A stretch of 64,000 bases of DNA, from assembly GCA_023392595.1 (NCBI GenBank), contig JAEVYU010000063.1, positions 1 to 64,000 of the forward strand. The letters run 5' to 3'. This stretch comes from Bacillota bacterium. Lineage in GTDB: Bacteria; Bacillota; UBA4882; UBA8346. The first letter of the stretch is position 1. Every line of letters begins with the position of its first letter. The notes below the pieces were generated by a model. The model was not told the origin of the DNA and searched no databases. It worked only from the letters and a program-made list of their open reading frames with translations. This document shows, piece by piece, positions 1-8,942 of the stretch. Made by a program: the position numbers and the translations under genes.

Positions 1-151
1 CCCTTTTTCGGGTGAATACCCCTAGAAACAGTAAAGTATGGTGAATATTAGCCTTTAAATGCTTCAAAATCAAAAAATTTAATCAAGAAAAATGCTGGAA
101 GGTTAATTAATCAGTGGTTCCCTAGAAAAATTTAAGACAAATCTGAAAAAA

Positions 152-581
152 GTGAATTTCCGAGTAGGTGATTATTATTTAGATGACAATGACGAATTTA
201 AAGATGAATCATATGATAGCTTCATACAAGAAACAATTGATTGGATAGATACTAATGATTCTAGTTGTGAAAAATATGATCCATATAATTGTGAGATGGG
301 ATTGAATTTATTGAAGCCATCAAAAATAATAGAAAAATATATTGGAACAACTGCTTTAAATCCTGTCGTATATTGTACTAATGAAATGTATAAATGCCCT
401 GTAAAATCAATCACTGTCAACAATTTTGCTAGTAATGCAGGTGACGATCGAGTTTGAAGATGGATATTATAAACATTTATCCTCTAAATATAAGAGTAAC
501 GAAAGAAGTATGGTGTACATTTTTGATAATGAATCAGTAGAGAACTATGAAGTTAAGCTTAAGAATTATCGGGAACGATAA
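152..581 (+). pseudogene. Frameshifted small hypothetical gene
   Basis: A GTG-started frame runs from 152 to 457 (about 101 codons). A second frame, open from about 441 to TAA at 579-581, continues with the same acidic, Tyr-rich composition (VTIEFEDGYY...NYRER). The two frames overlap at 440-457 and differ by one base, so this reads as one protein of about 142 residues broken by a single-base indel near 440. The reading frame is open back to 107 without an ATG, and I see no clear ribosome binding site, so the true start is uncertain. I recognise no domain. The strong AT bias and acidic composition differ from the downstream genes and resemble accessory or immunity-type small proteins, but that is only an impression. 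Confidence 0.5.
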
Positions 582-627
582 AGTATAACATATGTTTATT
601 TTAACTATGGATTAAAGGGGTTAAATT

Positions 628-870
628 ATGGGCAATAGCAATTATTTGGGCGAAGAAGAACAATTTAAAGAAATACTTAATAATGAAGAAATAAGTAGAA
701 TAAAAGATCCAGAGCTTAGAAATATACGGTTTAAATATTGGAACTTATTACACCAAACTTTTATAGATGAACAAAGCGTACCAGACAGTGCCCTAGGTAA
801 AGAATTTGATAAAATTAAAGCAGCAGAGAAAAAAGAGCTTGATGATTATAGGAAAAGAAAAAATGGGTAA
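628..870 (+). CDS. Small hypothetical protein (80 aa)
   Basis: The ATG at 628 follows a good ribosome binding site (AAAGGGG, 7 nt upstream). The product is 80 residues, highly charged and predicted to be helical, ending in a basic-acidic tail (KAAEKKELDDYRKRKNG), with no signal peptide or membrane segment. It follows the frameshifted gene by 46 bp and shares its AT-rich composition, so the two probably arrived together. I do not recognise a family. Confidence 0.6.
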   Translation: MGNSNYLGEEEQFKEILNNEEISRIKDPELRNIRFKYWNLLHQTFIDEQSVPDSALGKEFDKIKAAEKKELDDYRKRKNG

Positions 871-1125
871 AAAGCTCTTTTAACGCGAATCCCATTGATT
901 TATTTTTTTTAATCAAGATGGTTACAATGGTATAATAAAATGCACCTTCCGCCAAGGCCCCACCAGCATTAGACGGCATCTTTTTTGCCCACTCAAGGCA
1001 TATTGAATGTGTGGCGGGGATTGAAAAAAGAATGTAGAGACACATGCCTAGATGAAACGGTTGAACGTCTCTGGCGGCTTGGATGTTCTTGGCTCTGTTT
1101 CCACATCCACTTTAGGAATCCTGTT

Positions 1126-2545
1126 TTAAAAACGGTAACCTAGGCTCAATTGGGCCGGATAGTAATATCCCGAGGTTTGATTGGCAATTCCAAGGCGGTA
1201 TTGACGGTCCGAAAGCAGCGGCGGACGTTTCTTGGCGCAGGGAATCGGAGAGGAATAGATGCGAATCTCTCCTTTAAAGGATGTAATTAATTCTTCCCGC
1301 CAGTCACCAAGGCAATCTACAATTAAAACGGGTCTTCCCTCATAATTGAACATGGGTGAGCCACCCCATTTTCCGATCTTGCCTCTGGCGGCAATCTCTT
1401 TTTGGTCGTCTCCATCCCACTAAATGGGCCTTAAAGTAAGATCGCCTTTTTCCATGAATTGGACCAATTTCCCCTCGGCACTATAAAACCAGCGTTTAGC
1501 ATGATCCCGCTCTCCGCAATACACTTCCATGCCGGGATATTCCGGAAGAATATCGGCACACATTCCCTGACTATGCAAGTGATAAGTTTTTTCCTGTAGC
1601 GCCCAGATTTTTTTTCCGGTCTTCGCATCAACGACGCACATTCCATCGGTAACCTGGCGGGTTTCAAAACCATAGAAAACTTCCAACCCCGGATGACCCG
1701 GATTGATATCCGCGCAGTAGCAGATGTCCGGATGCCCCATTCCCAGTGTCCAAAGCCCTTGACCATTATCGTCAATGGCGGCCGCACCGATGATCAGTTC
1801 ATCCTTGCCATCCCCATCGATATCGGCGGCAATCAAGCCATGGGATCCCTGACCATAATAATTTTGACTTTTATCTTTGTTTTTCTCCAATGCTTCATGT
1901 TTCCATAAAATCAGCAAATCGGGGTCTAGAGCCCAGGTTTTGATAATATTATATGTTCCGCGTTGCATAATGAGTGGACGGCCTTTTTCCATCAAGATAA
2001 GCAATAGCTAAAAAGTTGCGGCAATAATAATTATAATTCGGATAACTTTCCCGGGAGATCCAATCGCTCTTTTTGACAATTTTCCCGGTTAAACCGTCTA
2101 TTTTTACGAGATATTCAGGCCCTGATTCCACAAGACCCTTTTCATTACGGGGGTCGCCAACTCCAGCTTTACAATAAACCTCCGCTTTTCTATCACCGTC
2201 TAAATCATAAACAATCCAAGGAGAATACCAAATACCGGCTTCAATAGCCCAGCCCATATCGTAGGTCCAGAGCAAGGTGCCGTTTCGTTTGTAGGCTTCC
2301 AGTTTATAAGTTGTGGGGCTGGGTTTCCAATAGCCCGGGCTTTGATAGGGATCGGAGTTAAAGTTGGGCTCCTTGATAATATACTCGAGTTCACCGTCGC
2401 CATCCAGGTCGCCCAGGCCAATTTGTTGAAAATCATAGTTACCTGCCAGTGGTATGCTGATATAAGGTTCGTTTTCGCTTTTGGCACTAGACCCCCATGA
2501 AGAAAGCAGATATATTCCCAGAACTATGAAAATGAATTTTTTCAT
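1126..2545 (-). pseudogene. Rhamnogalacturonan lyase (PL11 family), decayed
   Basis: The minus-strand reading starts at ATG 2545 behind AAGGAGG and opens with a signal peptide (MKKFIFIVLGIYLLSSWGSSA). Family motifs of YesW/YesX-type polysaccharide lyases follow: GDLDGDGE, VYDLDGDRKAEV, SGPEYL, IAYLDGKRPS, ADIDGDGKDE, CLGDWREELI and a closing YRLGIA. Two lesions break it. An extra base near 1975 shifts the frame between LDGKRPS and LIMQRGTY, and a TAG at 1420-1422 sits where the family has the first Trp of WWDGD. Restored, it would be about 470 codons, shorter than usual because the N-terminal beta domain is missing. It would have cleaved the rhamnogalacturonan I backbone of pectin outside the cytoplasm. 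No other pectin genes are nearby. Confidence 0.8.
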
Positions 2546-2957
2546 AGTTTTAATCCTCCTTCAAACATAGGTACTTTTTTAACTCACCCTAATTGCTGGA
2601 TACACAATTAAGTTACAATTCCTTATTTCTTAGACAGTAAATCTTTTTTTCCTTTAAAAAATTGGCGCGGGAACAAAAGGAGTGCGTAGCTAGGATAGTG
2701 GAGTCTTTAATTGTTATGGCATTTGATATAGGTGTACGGATACTTTTTTAGAAATATGTTTACTCTTTCATAAGTTCGGGATTGAGCCTTTTGCAGCTGA
2801 ATATGATTAGAATTATACAAAGTTAGTAATTTTCTTCCATGTATGATACAATAAAAATATCCAGTTATTGTTAACCGGGAACCCAAATAAACGGTTTTTT
2901 TGTTAGAGTATTTAAAGCCCAGCGGAAGCTAAGGCTATCGGTGAAAGTAGGGTATTT
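2546..2957. other. Intergenic region, no gene seen
   Basis: This AT-rich gap of 412 bp separates the divergent PL11 pseudogene and the exported-protein gene. Apart from the possible promoter at 2791-2819 I see no gene or RNA. Confidence 0.5.
2791..2819 (+). promoter_or_regulatory. Possible sigma-A promoter
   Basis: TTGCAG (2791-2796) and TATACA (2814-2819) are separated by 17 bp, about 140 bp upstream of the gene at 2958. The match to consensus is moderate, 4 of 6 in each box. Confidence 0.35.
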
Positions 2958-3797
2958 ATGAATGCTTATTCCATCGAGAAAAATGTCCCCATAACTTCGG
3001 TTGTCGTTTACCTTGCAATTATATTTTTCGTCACAATATTGACTTTTGTTGCTACCGCCCCTGTCTTGGGATCCACGTTGGATGAGTTTGAAACAGCCGC
3101 TACCAAGGATGATTCCCAACAAGACTCCGATGATCAAAAGGAGAAGGATCAAGATAAAAGTTCATCGGAAGATTCTCTGGAGAGCTTCGATTTTTTCATG
3201 AAAATAATCGGTCATATTATCTATTATACCTATGAAGGAACCAAAATGTGTTATGCGAGAGTTGGCGGGTCGACCGATATTGATCCGGCGAAAATTGAAA
3301 TCCGGCAGACCGGAGAGCCGACTTTGCCTTTTTACGAAGTAGATTATAAATATATGTACGTAAACTCGGAAATCATTGCCAATGATGTTGGTGTTCAGCT
3401 TGGTAATGGTCCGCTGGGTTTTGAATGCCGCAGCACATGGTTTGCAGAAAAAAATCCCAAGGATAATTTAACTTTGACTCAATATCACGTATTACTCCGG
3501 ATGTCGCCGAATCGGTCACAAGAATATGGAATCGGAGTCGGGACACTTTATCTTTCAGGGAACGGGCACCATTCCGGTTTTTCAATTACTTTCCCAATAA
3601 AGTTCTATCCGAAACGTTCATTTGGGATTCAATTTAAACCTACATATAGTTGGATTAACGGTAATCTTATCAATGATAATGATTTGTCGTTTATTCTAAC
3701 GAAAAAATTCGGTTCGCTAGAGCTTGGATATCGTTCTCTTGATAGCAACGGCAAGAGTTTAAATGGATCATATATTGGTTTGGCCTGGCATTATTAA
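2958..3797 (+). CDS. Exported beta-rich protein, possible outer-membrane protein
   Basis: The 279-residue product has one hydrophobic segment (residues about 11-37) that could be a signal peptide or anchor. A very hydrophilic Asp/Glu/Lys/Gln/Ser-rich linker follows (about 43-72), then a body of alternating polar and aromatic residues typical of beta strands. It ends in Trp-His-Tyr, and a terminal aromatic residue is common in outer-membrane barrels. The ribosome binding site is weak (GTAGGG). I recognise no named family. A surface or outer-membrane location is inferred from composition only; a cell-wall-anchored protein is an alternative. It stands alone, between a decayed gene and a convergent phosphatase gene. 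Confidence 0.6.
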   Translation: MNAYSIEKNVPITSVVVYLAIIFFVTILTFVATAPVLGSTLDEFETAATKDDSQQDSDDQKEKDQDKSSSEDSLESFDFFMKIIGHIIYYTYEGTKMCYARVGGSTDIDPAKIEIRQTGEPTLPFYEVDYKYMYVNSEIIANDVGVQLGNGPLGFECRSTWFAEKNPKDNLTLTQYHVLLRMSPNRSQEYGIGVGTLYLSGNGHHSGFSITFPIKFYPKRSFGIQFKPTYSWINGNLINDNDLSFILTKKFGSLELGYRSLDSNGKSLNGSYIGLAWHY

Positions 3798-3841
3798 ATA
3801 GATTTGGAGAGCCAATATAATGTTCTGGAGCGCTTTTTCAT

Positions 3842-4540
3842 TCATAAACAGGGGTTTTTAAGGACACCTTTAAGTTCCAACAAATTAAAAATCTCATAAA
3901 CAGGAATGATTTCGGTTTTATTCGCAATTCTATTCGGATTATACCAGCAAGTATCGATACTGGAGTTTATTCCTCCTTGGATATCGGAGGTTAAACTATC
4001 ACCTACGATCAATACTTTGCTCTTATCCGTATACTGGATGTTATTTAAAGCATATTCAAATATTTTGGGATCCGGTTTGGATACTTTCGCCTCTTCGGAG
4101 ACTACTACATTTTCAAAGTACTTTGCGATAACGGATTTTCCGATTCTTTTGTTTTGGACATCCTTAAGGCCGTTCGTAACGATGGTTAGCCTAAAATCTT
4201 GATACAGACCCCTCACCAGTTCAATACTTTCTTCAAATAAAAAGGAGCAATTCGCCAAATGCCTCATGTAAGCTTTGGCAAATTCATTTTCATCAAAATC
4301 GGTGTTTATGCTGCTTGATAATTGTTTAAATCTTTCCACCTTTAATTTTTCCTGAGAAATAAGTCCCTTTTCGAACTTTTTCCATAGAGAAGTATTGATT
4401 GCCTGATAGATCGACAAGTGATGATTTTCATTGTATTGGATATTGAATTCCACCATAGTATTTTTAAAGGCTTCTCTTTCCGATTTCTTAAAGTCGAATA
4501 AAGTGTCGTCCGCATCGAATAATATTACTTCGTATTTCAT
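3842..4540 (-). CDS. yjjG: HAD phosphatase, YjjG-type pyrimidine 5'-nucleotidase
   Basis: The 232-residue protein has the HAD motifs in order: DADDTLFDF at residues 9-17 with the nucleophile and acid-base Asp pair, IVTNG near 119, the motif III Lys in SKPDP, and VGDSLTSD near 180. DADDTLF rather than DxDGT is characteristic of YjjG, a cytoplasmic nucleotidase that removes phosphate from non-canonical pyrimidine nucleotides as a house-cleaning activity. Length and the helical cap are normal for the family. The ATG follows GGAGGTCCT directly. It is divergent from a Crp/Fnr regulator across about 130 bp, so shared regulation is possible. Confidence 0.85.
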   Translation of the reverse strand: MKYEVILFDADDTLFDFKKSEREAFKNTMVEFNIQYNENHHLSIYQAINTSLWKKFEKGLISQEKLKVERFKQLSSSINTDFDENEFAKAYMRHLANCSFLFEESIELVRGLYQDFRLTIVTNGLKDVQNKRIGKSVIAKYFENVVVSEEAKVSKPDPKIFEYALNNIQYTDKSKVLIVGDSLTSDIQGGINSSIDTCWYNPNRIANKTEIIPVYEIFNLLELKGVLKNPCL

Positions 4541-4640
4541 AGGACCTCCAGTGTTTGATCATCATATTTTCTATCATCCAAAATCTCCAGGCTTTACAGT
4601 ATGTTATAAATAAAATAATATAGAAATGAGAATTTGAACA

Positions 4641-4652
4641 TGACATATGTCA
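4641..4652. promoter_or_regulatory. Perfect palindrome, candidate operator
   Basis: TGACATATGTCA is a perfect 12-bp palindrome ending 5 bp before the Shine-Dalgarno sequence of the Crp/Fnr gene, in the divergent intergenic region shared with yjjG. Its position suggests an autoregulatory site. It matches neither the classical CRP nor the FNR half-site. Confidence 0.35.
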
Positions 4653-4667
4653 GGTCAAGGAGTATGG

Positions 4668-5357
4668 ATGAAAAGAATTTCTAATCCTGAACTTTTGAAG
4701 AACTATATTGCCAAACATGATATCGAAAATATTTTCGGCAAAGACTTGGTAAGCCATATGGAACTTCATTTTTATGAAAAAGGAACGTGTATTTTTAAAG
4801 CCGAGAGCAATCTGGAATACTACTATCTGCTGGTGGATGGGAAGATCAGGGTTTCATATCCTTTTGAAAACGGTAAATCGATGTTTTTGAAATTTTATAA
4901 AGCCTTCAATACCATTGGCGATCTTGAACTTTTAAAAAACCGTTCCATTATCTGCGATATTGAGACAACAGAAGATACTTATTTAATCGCAATTTCTGCC
5001 GGAAACATTAGAAGATCCTATCTGGATGACCCGAAATTTCTCCGTCATTTAGTGGATTCCTTAAGTGATAAACTGTATGCCACCATTAATAATAGTTCCT
5101 ACAATTTCGTATACCCACTTATCAATCGATTTTCCAGCTATCTGGTGGAACATATCACCGATGGATGTAATGTGGTATTCCATTCGTCTTTCGTAGAGAT
5201 TGCCCAATTTTTGGGTACGACTTACCGGCACCTGAATCGAACGATAAAAGAACTGGAAAAAAAATCGATTATAAAGTGTGAAGATAAAGCGATCCGGATC
5301 ATCAATGAAGACAAACTCCGGGAATTATCAAAAAATCCGTATGTAAAATCACTCTAA
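4668..5357 (+). CDS. Crp/Fnr-family transcriptional regulator
   Basis: The start is placed at ATG 4668, 5 nt after AAGGAG; an in-frame ATG at 4647 has no such site and would contain this Shine-Dalgarno sequence. The 229-residue product has an N-terminal cyclic-nucleotide-binding beta barrel (about 40-125), a long dimerisation helix and a C-terminal winged helix whose recognition region reads SFVEIAQFLGTTYRHLNRTI. No N-terminal Fe-S cysteine cluster is seen, so an FNR-type oxygen sensor is unlikely. The layout resembles YeiL. The divergent yjjG-like gene is a plausible target, and the palindrome just upstream may be its own operator. Confidence 0.8.
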   Translation: MKRISNPELLKNYIAKHDIENIFGKDLVSHMELHFYEKGTCIFKAESNLEYYYLLVDGKIRVSYPFENGKSMFLKFYKAFNTIGDLELLKNRSIICDIETTEDTYLIAISAGNIRRSYLDDPKFLRHLVDSLSDKLYATINNSSYNFVYPLINRFSSYLVEHITDGCNVVFHSSFVEIAQFLGTTYRHLNRTIKELEKKSIIKCEDKAIRIINEDKLRELSKNPYVKSL

Positions 5358-5467
5358 AATAAATCCATCCCTTTCCCAACTCCGTAAATTCCAATCCATT
5401 GACGAACTTTTCCGGCCTTTTTGCATACCATGATAGGGAGTCAATGAAATAAACGGAGGACTTTGCG

Positions 5468-6292
5468 GTGGGATTTTACATCACAGTGGAGCCGGGGGTC
5501 AATATTTATGTTGAAGATTTGAATCCCGGGGGAAGGAAAACCATTTTCTTCATTCATGGCTGGCCCGCCAGTCATCGGATGTTTGAATATCAATTGAACG
5601 AACTTCCTAAAATGGGGTACCGGTGTATCGCCATTGATACCAGGGGGTTCGGCAGTTCCGATAAACCCTGGCGGGGTTATGACTATGACCGTTTATCCGA
5701 TGATGTCCGGGCCGTCATGGAAACCATGAAATTAAAAAATATCATTTTAGGGGGGCATTCAACGGGAGGAGCGATCGCCATCCGCTATATGGCCCGTCAT
5801 CAAGGATGGGGCGTATCCAAACTGGCGCTTTTTGCCGCCGCCGCTCCCAGCCTCATTCAACGCCCTTATTTCCAATATGGGTTATCGGAAGCCGATGTGA
5901 AAAAAATTATCGCCGGGGCCAATCAGGACCGGCCCAAAATGTTACGGGATTTTGGCGAAATGTTTTTCTACCGGTTCATTACAAGCGCCTTCTCGGAGTG
6001 GTTCTTCCAAATGGGACAGGAGGCTGCGGGTTGGTCAACGGTGGCCGTGGCGGAGACCTGGCTGAATGAAGAAAGACTTTTTTCCGATCTGGGGAAGATC
6101 CGGGTTCCCACATTGATTTTGCACGGCATTCATGACCAGGTCTGTCGATTCCCTTTGGCAACCGCTCAAAATGAGGGAATCGCCGCTTCGAGGCTAATAC
6201 CGTTTCAGTACAGTGGGCACGGATTGTTTTATGATGAGCGGGAACGCTTTAACCGGGAATTGGCCAAATTTGTCGAGGAAGAGTGCGGGTGA
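5468..6292 (+). CDS. Alpha/beta hydrolase
   Basis: The GTG start at 5468 lies 8 nt after GGAGG. The 274-residue protein is a complete alpha/beta hydrolase: oxyanion-hole motif HGWPASH (about 29-35), nucleophile elbow GGHSTGGA with Ser near 98, acid Asp in HGIHDQV, and catalytic His in YSGHGLF near the C-terminus. There is no signal peptide, so it is cytoplasmic. The fold fits chloroperoxidase/esterase-type enzymes; the substrate cannot be read from sequence. It appears to be a single-gene unit, and its 3' end is only about 50 bp from the left end of the insertion sequence, which did not disrupt it. Confidence 0.8.
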   Translation: MGFYITVEPGVNIYVEDLNPGGRKTIFFIHGWPASHRMFEYQLNELPKMGYRCIAIDTRGFGSSDKPWRGYDYDRLSDDVRAVMETMKLKNIILGGHSTGGAIAIRYMARHQGWGVSKLALFAAAAPSLIQRPYFQYGLSEADVKKIIAGANQDRPKMLRDFGEMFFYRFITSAFSEWFFQMGQEAAGWSTVAVAETWLNEERLFSDLGKIRVPTLILHGIHDQVCRFPLATAQNEGIAASRLIPFQYSGHGLFYDERERFNRELAKFVEEECG

Positions 6293-6380
6293 AGCGATCT
6301 TTATGGGATTCAATGGGGACCGGCAGCGGGAAAACTTTTGGGAAGCTGACAAACCCCTTAACTCAGGAGATTGGAAACGC

Positions 6381-6410
6381 TTGACAGCAAACATTTGTTC
6401 GTGATACACT
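6381..6410 (+). promoter_or_regulatory. Transposase promoter
   Basis: TTGACA (6381-6386) and TACACT (6405-6410), 18 bp apart and with an extended TG, lie inside the left end of the element. The -10 box sits in the loop of a perfect 11-bp inverted repeat (ACATTTGTTCG at 6391-6401, complement at 6422-6432), which could be an operator or an mRNA hairpin limiting transposase expression. Confidence 0.5.
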
Positions 6411-6439
6411 GGAATTGAAAACGAACAAATGTTCAAAGG

Positions 6440-7405
6440 ATGGTGAAATCCATGCCTCCTAACCGTTCTAAGCATTCGAAACCTCAATCATTAATAGCGT
6501 TTCAAGAACATTTCTGCAGTGAAGAAGCTTGCATCCAGTACTTATTTCAAATTCGCTGGCCTAACGGCTGGGTTTGCCCAAAATGTAACGCCAAGAAATC
6601 ATATTATATCAGCAAGCGTCGGGTTTATGAATGTTCCGAGTGCCAACATCAAGTGTCCGTCACTGCCGGGACCGTTTTTCATAAGACCCGTACTCCGCTT
6701 TACATTTGGTTCTTAGCCATTTTCCTCGTCACTTCAGATAAACGTGGATTTTCGGCGCTTGGCTTAAGTAAGATGCTCAGTATCTCACAGAAAAAAGCCT
6801 GGCTCATGCTGCAAAAAATTCGTAAAGCAATGACCCATCGTGAAGAACGCTATCAGCTCACCGGTTTGATTGAACTGGATGAAAGCTTTTTCGGCGCTAC
6901 TAAAGAAGGCGGCAGTTTTGGCCGTGGCCGTGGCGCCGCCAAGACCAAAGTATTAGTCGGTTTATCGTTAAATCCCTTGGGTTATCCCGGTTATCTTCGG
7001 TTTAAAGTATTGCCGCGTATGAATCGCCAGACCTTAAATCCAGTCATTGAAAAGATGATTATTCCAGGCGCCAAGATTAAAACGGACGGTCTCCGCAGTT
7101 ATCTGTCGTTATCGCAAAAAGGGTATCAACATCAAAGGATTCTGGCCAATCAAACCAATATTTTAGAATCCATGCGTTGGCTGCATACGATGGTATCAAA
7201 TGCCAAAGCGCTTATTGGCGGCACATTTCATGGTCTGGATTCAAAATATCTTCAAAGCTATCTTGATGAATTCAGTTATCGGTTTAATCGCCGTCACATG
7301 CTGGACCGGATTTTCGAGCGATGTATTACGGCAATGGCCGACTGTCCTCAATGGACGTATTGGGATATTATCGGTAAAGCGCCTCACCTTAAAAAGGCCA
7401 GTTAA
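6440..7405 (+). CDS. IS1595-family transposase
   Basis: The 321-residue protein has an N-terminal zinc ribbon (CPKC and CSEC pairs, about residues 46-66), a helical DNA-binding part, and an ISXO2-like catalytic domain. Catalytic Asp residues are visible in LIELDESFFG and KTDGLRSY, and an Asn in SNAK, followed by the family signature GTFHG...KYLQSYLDEF and YRFNRR. ATG 6440 abuts AAAGGA; ATG 6452 is the alternative start and has better spacing. The gene is full length with no frameshift, so the protein is probably functional. It cuts and joins the ends of its own element. Confidence 0.85.
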   Translation: MVKSMPPNRSKHSKPQSLIAFQEHFCSEEACIQYLFQIRWPNGWVCPKCNAKKSYYISKRRVYECSECQHQVSVTAGTVFHKTRTPLYIWFLAIFLVTSDKRGFSALGLSKMLSISQKKAWLMLQKIRKAMTHREERYQLTGLIELDESFFGATKEGGSFGRGRGAAKTKVLVGLSLNPLGYPGYLRFKVLPRMNRQTLNPVIEKMIIPGAKIKTDGLRSYLSLSQKGYQHQRILANQTNILESMRWLHTMVSNAKALIGGTFHGLDSKYLQSYLDEFSYRFNRRHMLDRIFERCITAMADCPQWTYWDIIGKAPHLKKAS

Positions 7406-7471
7406 GAGCTATTTAACAATTTCCCTGAGTTAACGGAATAGTCAGCTTTGGGAATGTACGCTAATCAGGCC

Positions 7472-7694
7472 CAATGAATTCATCGGATGACAGAAAGAAT
7501 GATTCTACGACAGAAAGAATTATTTCTGTGACGGAATGAATTCATTGGATGACGGAAAGAATGATTTCTGTGACGGAATGAATTCACCGGATGACGGAAA
7601 GAATTATTTTTGTGACGGAATGAATTCATCGGATGACGGAAAGAATTATTTCTGTGACGGAATGAATTCACTGGACAACGGAAAGAATGATTTG
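7472..7694. repeat. 42-bp tandem repeat (minisatellite), about 5 copies
   Basis: The marker AATGAATTCA recurs at 7535, 7577, 7619 and 7661, an exact 42-bp period, with a degenerate copy at 7473. Each unit is two related 21-bp halves, both beginning GACGGAA. Since 42 is a multiple of three, both strands stay open through the array, giving 7- or 14-residue pseudo-repeats such as MNSLDDGKND. No ribosome binding site, signal or outside homology suggests a protein. It starts about 22 bp after the right end of the insertion sequence. Confidence 0.85.
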
Positions 7695-8096
7695 GTAATT
7701 GGCTCTTTTTTCCTCGGATTTAAGCCCAATGATGGATGGGCTCGGAAATCTACACCCATATTTTGAAAACCCCATTTACTCCACACAGACTACAATTGCA
7801 TATGGGATGCGGCTTGGCGAGTTGGCCATAAGAGGCGAGGTAGGGAAAATGCCTTGGTAAACTTGCGTGGATGATTTAAATCCGGCCGGCACCGGCATAA
7901 CCGGCAAGAAATTACGTGGACAAGTTAACCAAGGGACTCCATTTGGACGGCAAAAGTGAATTGCTGTTTGATCGAGTTTCAAAATGTATTATGATTGAAT
8001 TAGATTAGGAATGTATCAGAAGATTGCCGTTTAAAACTGAAAATCGACGAAGCAACCGGGAAAAAGGGACAATGAAAACGTTGATGGATATTTTGG
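7695..8096. other. Intergenic region, no gene seen
   Basis: This gap lies between the minisatellite and the Fe-S protein gene. The only notable item is a GC-rich stretch near 7880-7905 with repeated CCGGC. Short open frames here lack ribosome binding sites and recognisable content. Confidence 0.4.
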
Positions 8097-8873
8097 TTAA
8101 TGAGACTTCAGTTTACGGGTCGGACTCACAAAAGAACAAGGCAGCCCCACCAGGCATTTTCCGCAAACATCGGTCAGGCCCAATTTGGAATGGACATCGG
8201 CATTTTTAAGGCACATATCATAACAGAGAAAGCGGTCAAATGCTGTAGCTGTTAATGAACCGGTTGCGCATCGTTCCACACATTTTTTGCAAGAACCGTT
8301 ATATTTATATAAGCAGTTCTCCCGGGCCAGTTTTGGAGTCGGGGAGAGTTTCAAATTGGTGACAATGGTACCCAGGCGTCCGCAACAGCCTTTTTCAGTA
8401 ATGAGCATATGATTTACACCAAATGTACCGAGTCCGGTGATAAAGGCGACATGGCGGTGAGACCAGTCGCTGATCAGTTTGTTCGGGTCGAAGTTATGGG
8501 TGGCCGGGATAATGGCGGTATGGTATCCCTTTTTCAACAATTGTTCATGAATGAAGGTATTCAGATCCGAGATTAGCCGGTTGGTTTCAAGATAGACCAA
8601 AGCCCACTCCCGGGAAGAATGGGTATTTTCGATGTTACTGGTCACCGTACCTTGAGTAAAGGGAATAAAGTAGGCGATCACCGATTGAGCATCCGGTAAA
8701 AGTTCGGCCGGCAAAGCATGGGTTGGACTGATGATTTCTTTTAGTTTGGAGAATAGCCCATCGCCGGCATCGGCAAAAGAAATAAGCGGCTCTTGCCAAG
8801 TCGTTGAAGTCTGTTTAAGTTTGGGGTAGGACTTGATATAATCCGTAATCAAACGGCGGATATAGTATTTCAT
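8097..8873 (-). CDS. QueG-like 4Fe-4S protein
   Basis: The 258-residue protein resembles the epoxyqueuosine reductase family (COG1600) but is shorter than QueG. The C-terminal half carries a ferredoxin-like cysteine set: CLYKYNGSCKKCVERC, then CYDMC, then CGKCLVGLPC, enough for two [4Fe-4S] clusters. A middle segment reads HVAFITGLGTFGVNHMLIT, matching the family's Gly-rich cofactor region. True QueG reduces epoxyqueuosine in tRNA using cobalamin; this shorter form is better called a putative Fe-S reductase. It lies 69 bp downstream of the flagellinolysin-like gene on the same strand, but a terminator between them argues for separate transcription. Confidence 0.75.
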   Translation of the reverse strand: MKYYIRRLITDYIKSYPKLKQTSTTWQEPLISFADAGDGLFSKLKEIISPTHALPAELLPDAQSVIAYFIPFTQGTVTSNIENTHSSREWALVYLETNRLISDLNTFIHEQLLKKGYHTAIIPATHNFDPNKLISDWSHRHVAFITGLGTFGVNHMLITEKGCCGRLGTIVTNLKLSPTPKLARENCLYKYNGSCKKCVERCATGSLTATAFDRFLCYDMCLKNADVHSKLGLTDVCGKCLVGLPCSFVSPTRKLKSH

Positions 8874-8885
8874 GAGTTATCCCGA

Positions 8886-8909
8886 AAGAGGCTCATTTTT
8901 CAGCCTCTT
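8886..8909 (-). terminator. Hairpin terminator after the flagellinolysin-like gene
   Basis: On the minus strand, AAGAGGCT pairs with AGCCTCTT across a short A-rich loop, 33 bp past the stop codon. Only three Ts follow, so efficiency may be moderate. Confidence 0.5.
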
Positions 8910-8942
8910 GATTTATTTTAAAACTATATTTGTGACATTTTT

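Larger units (their letters stand above)
6341..7450 (+). mobile_element. IS1595-family insertion sequence
   Basis: A single transposase gene is bounded by imperfect terminal inverted repeats of about 33 bp. The left end (6341-6374) and the reverse complement of the right end (7417-7450) share AAGCTGAC and TTAACTCAGG at matching spacing. Length is about 1.1 kb. No convincing 8-bp target duplication is visible beyond the ends, so the exact edges may be off by a few bases. The transposase is intact and the copy may still be mobile. Confidence 0.75.

Noticed and set aside
2871..3152. Minus-strand frame with a hydrophobic start and Cys
   Set aside because: It is the complement of the better-supported exported-protein gene at 2958-3797.
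7472..7694. Possible CRISPR array
   Set aside because: The period is uniform with no unique spacers, and no cas genes are present.
7480..7766. Overlapping open frames on both strands with 7- and 14-residue repeats
   Set aside because: They arise because the 42-bp tandem repeat is a multiple of three; no ribosome binding site or outside homology supports translation.
7776..7982. 68-codon minus-strand frame
   Set aside because: No ribosome binding site and atypical composition.
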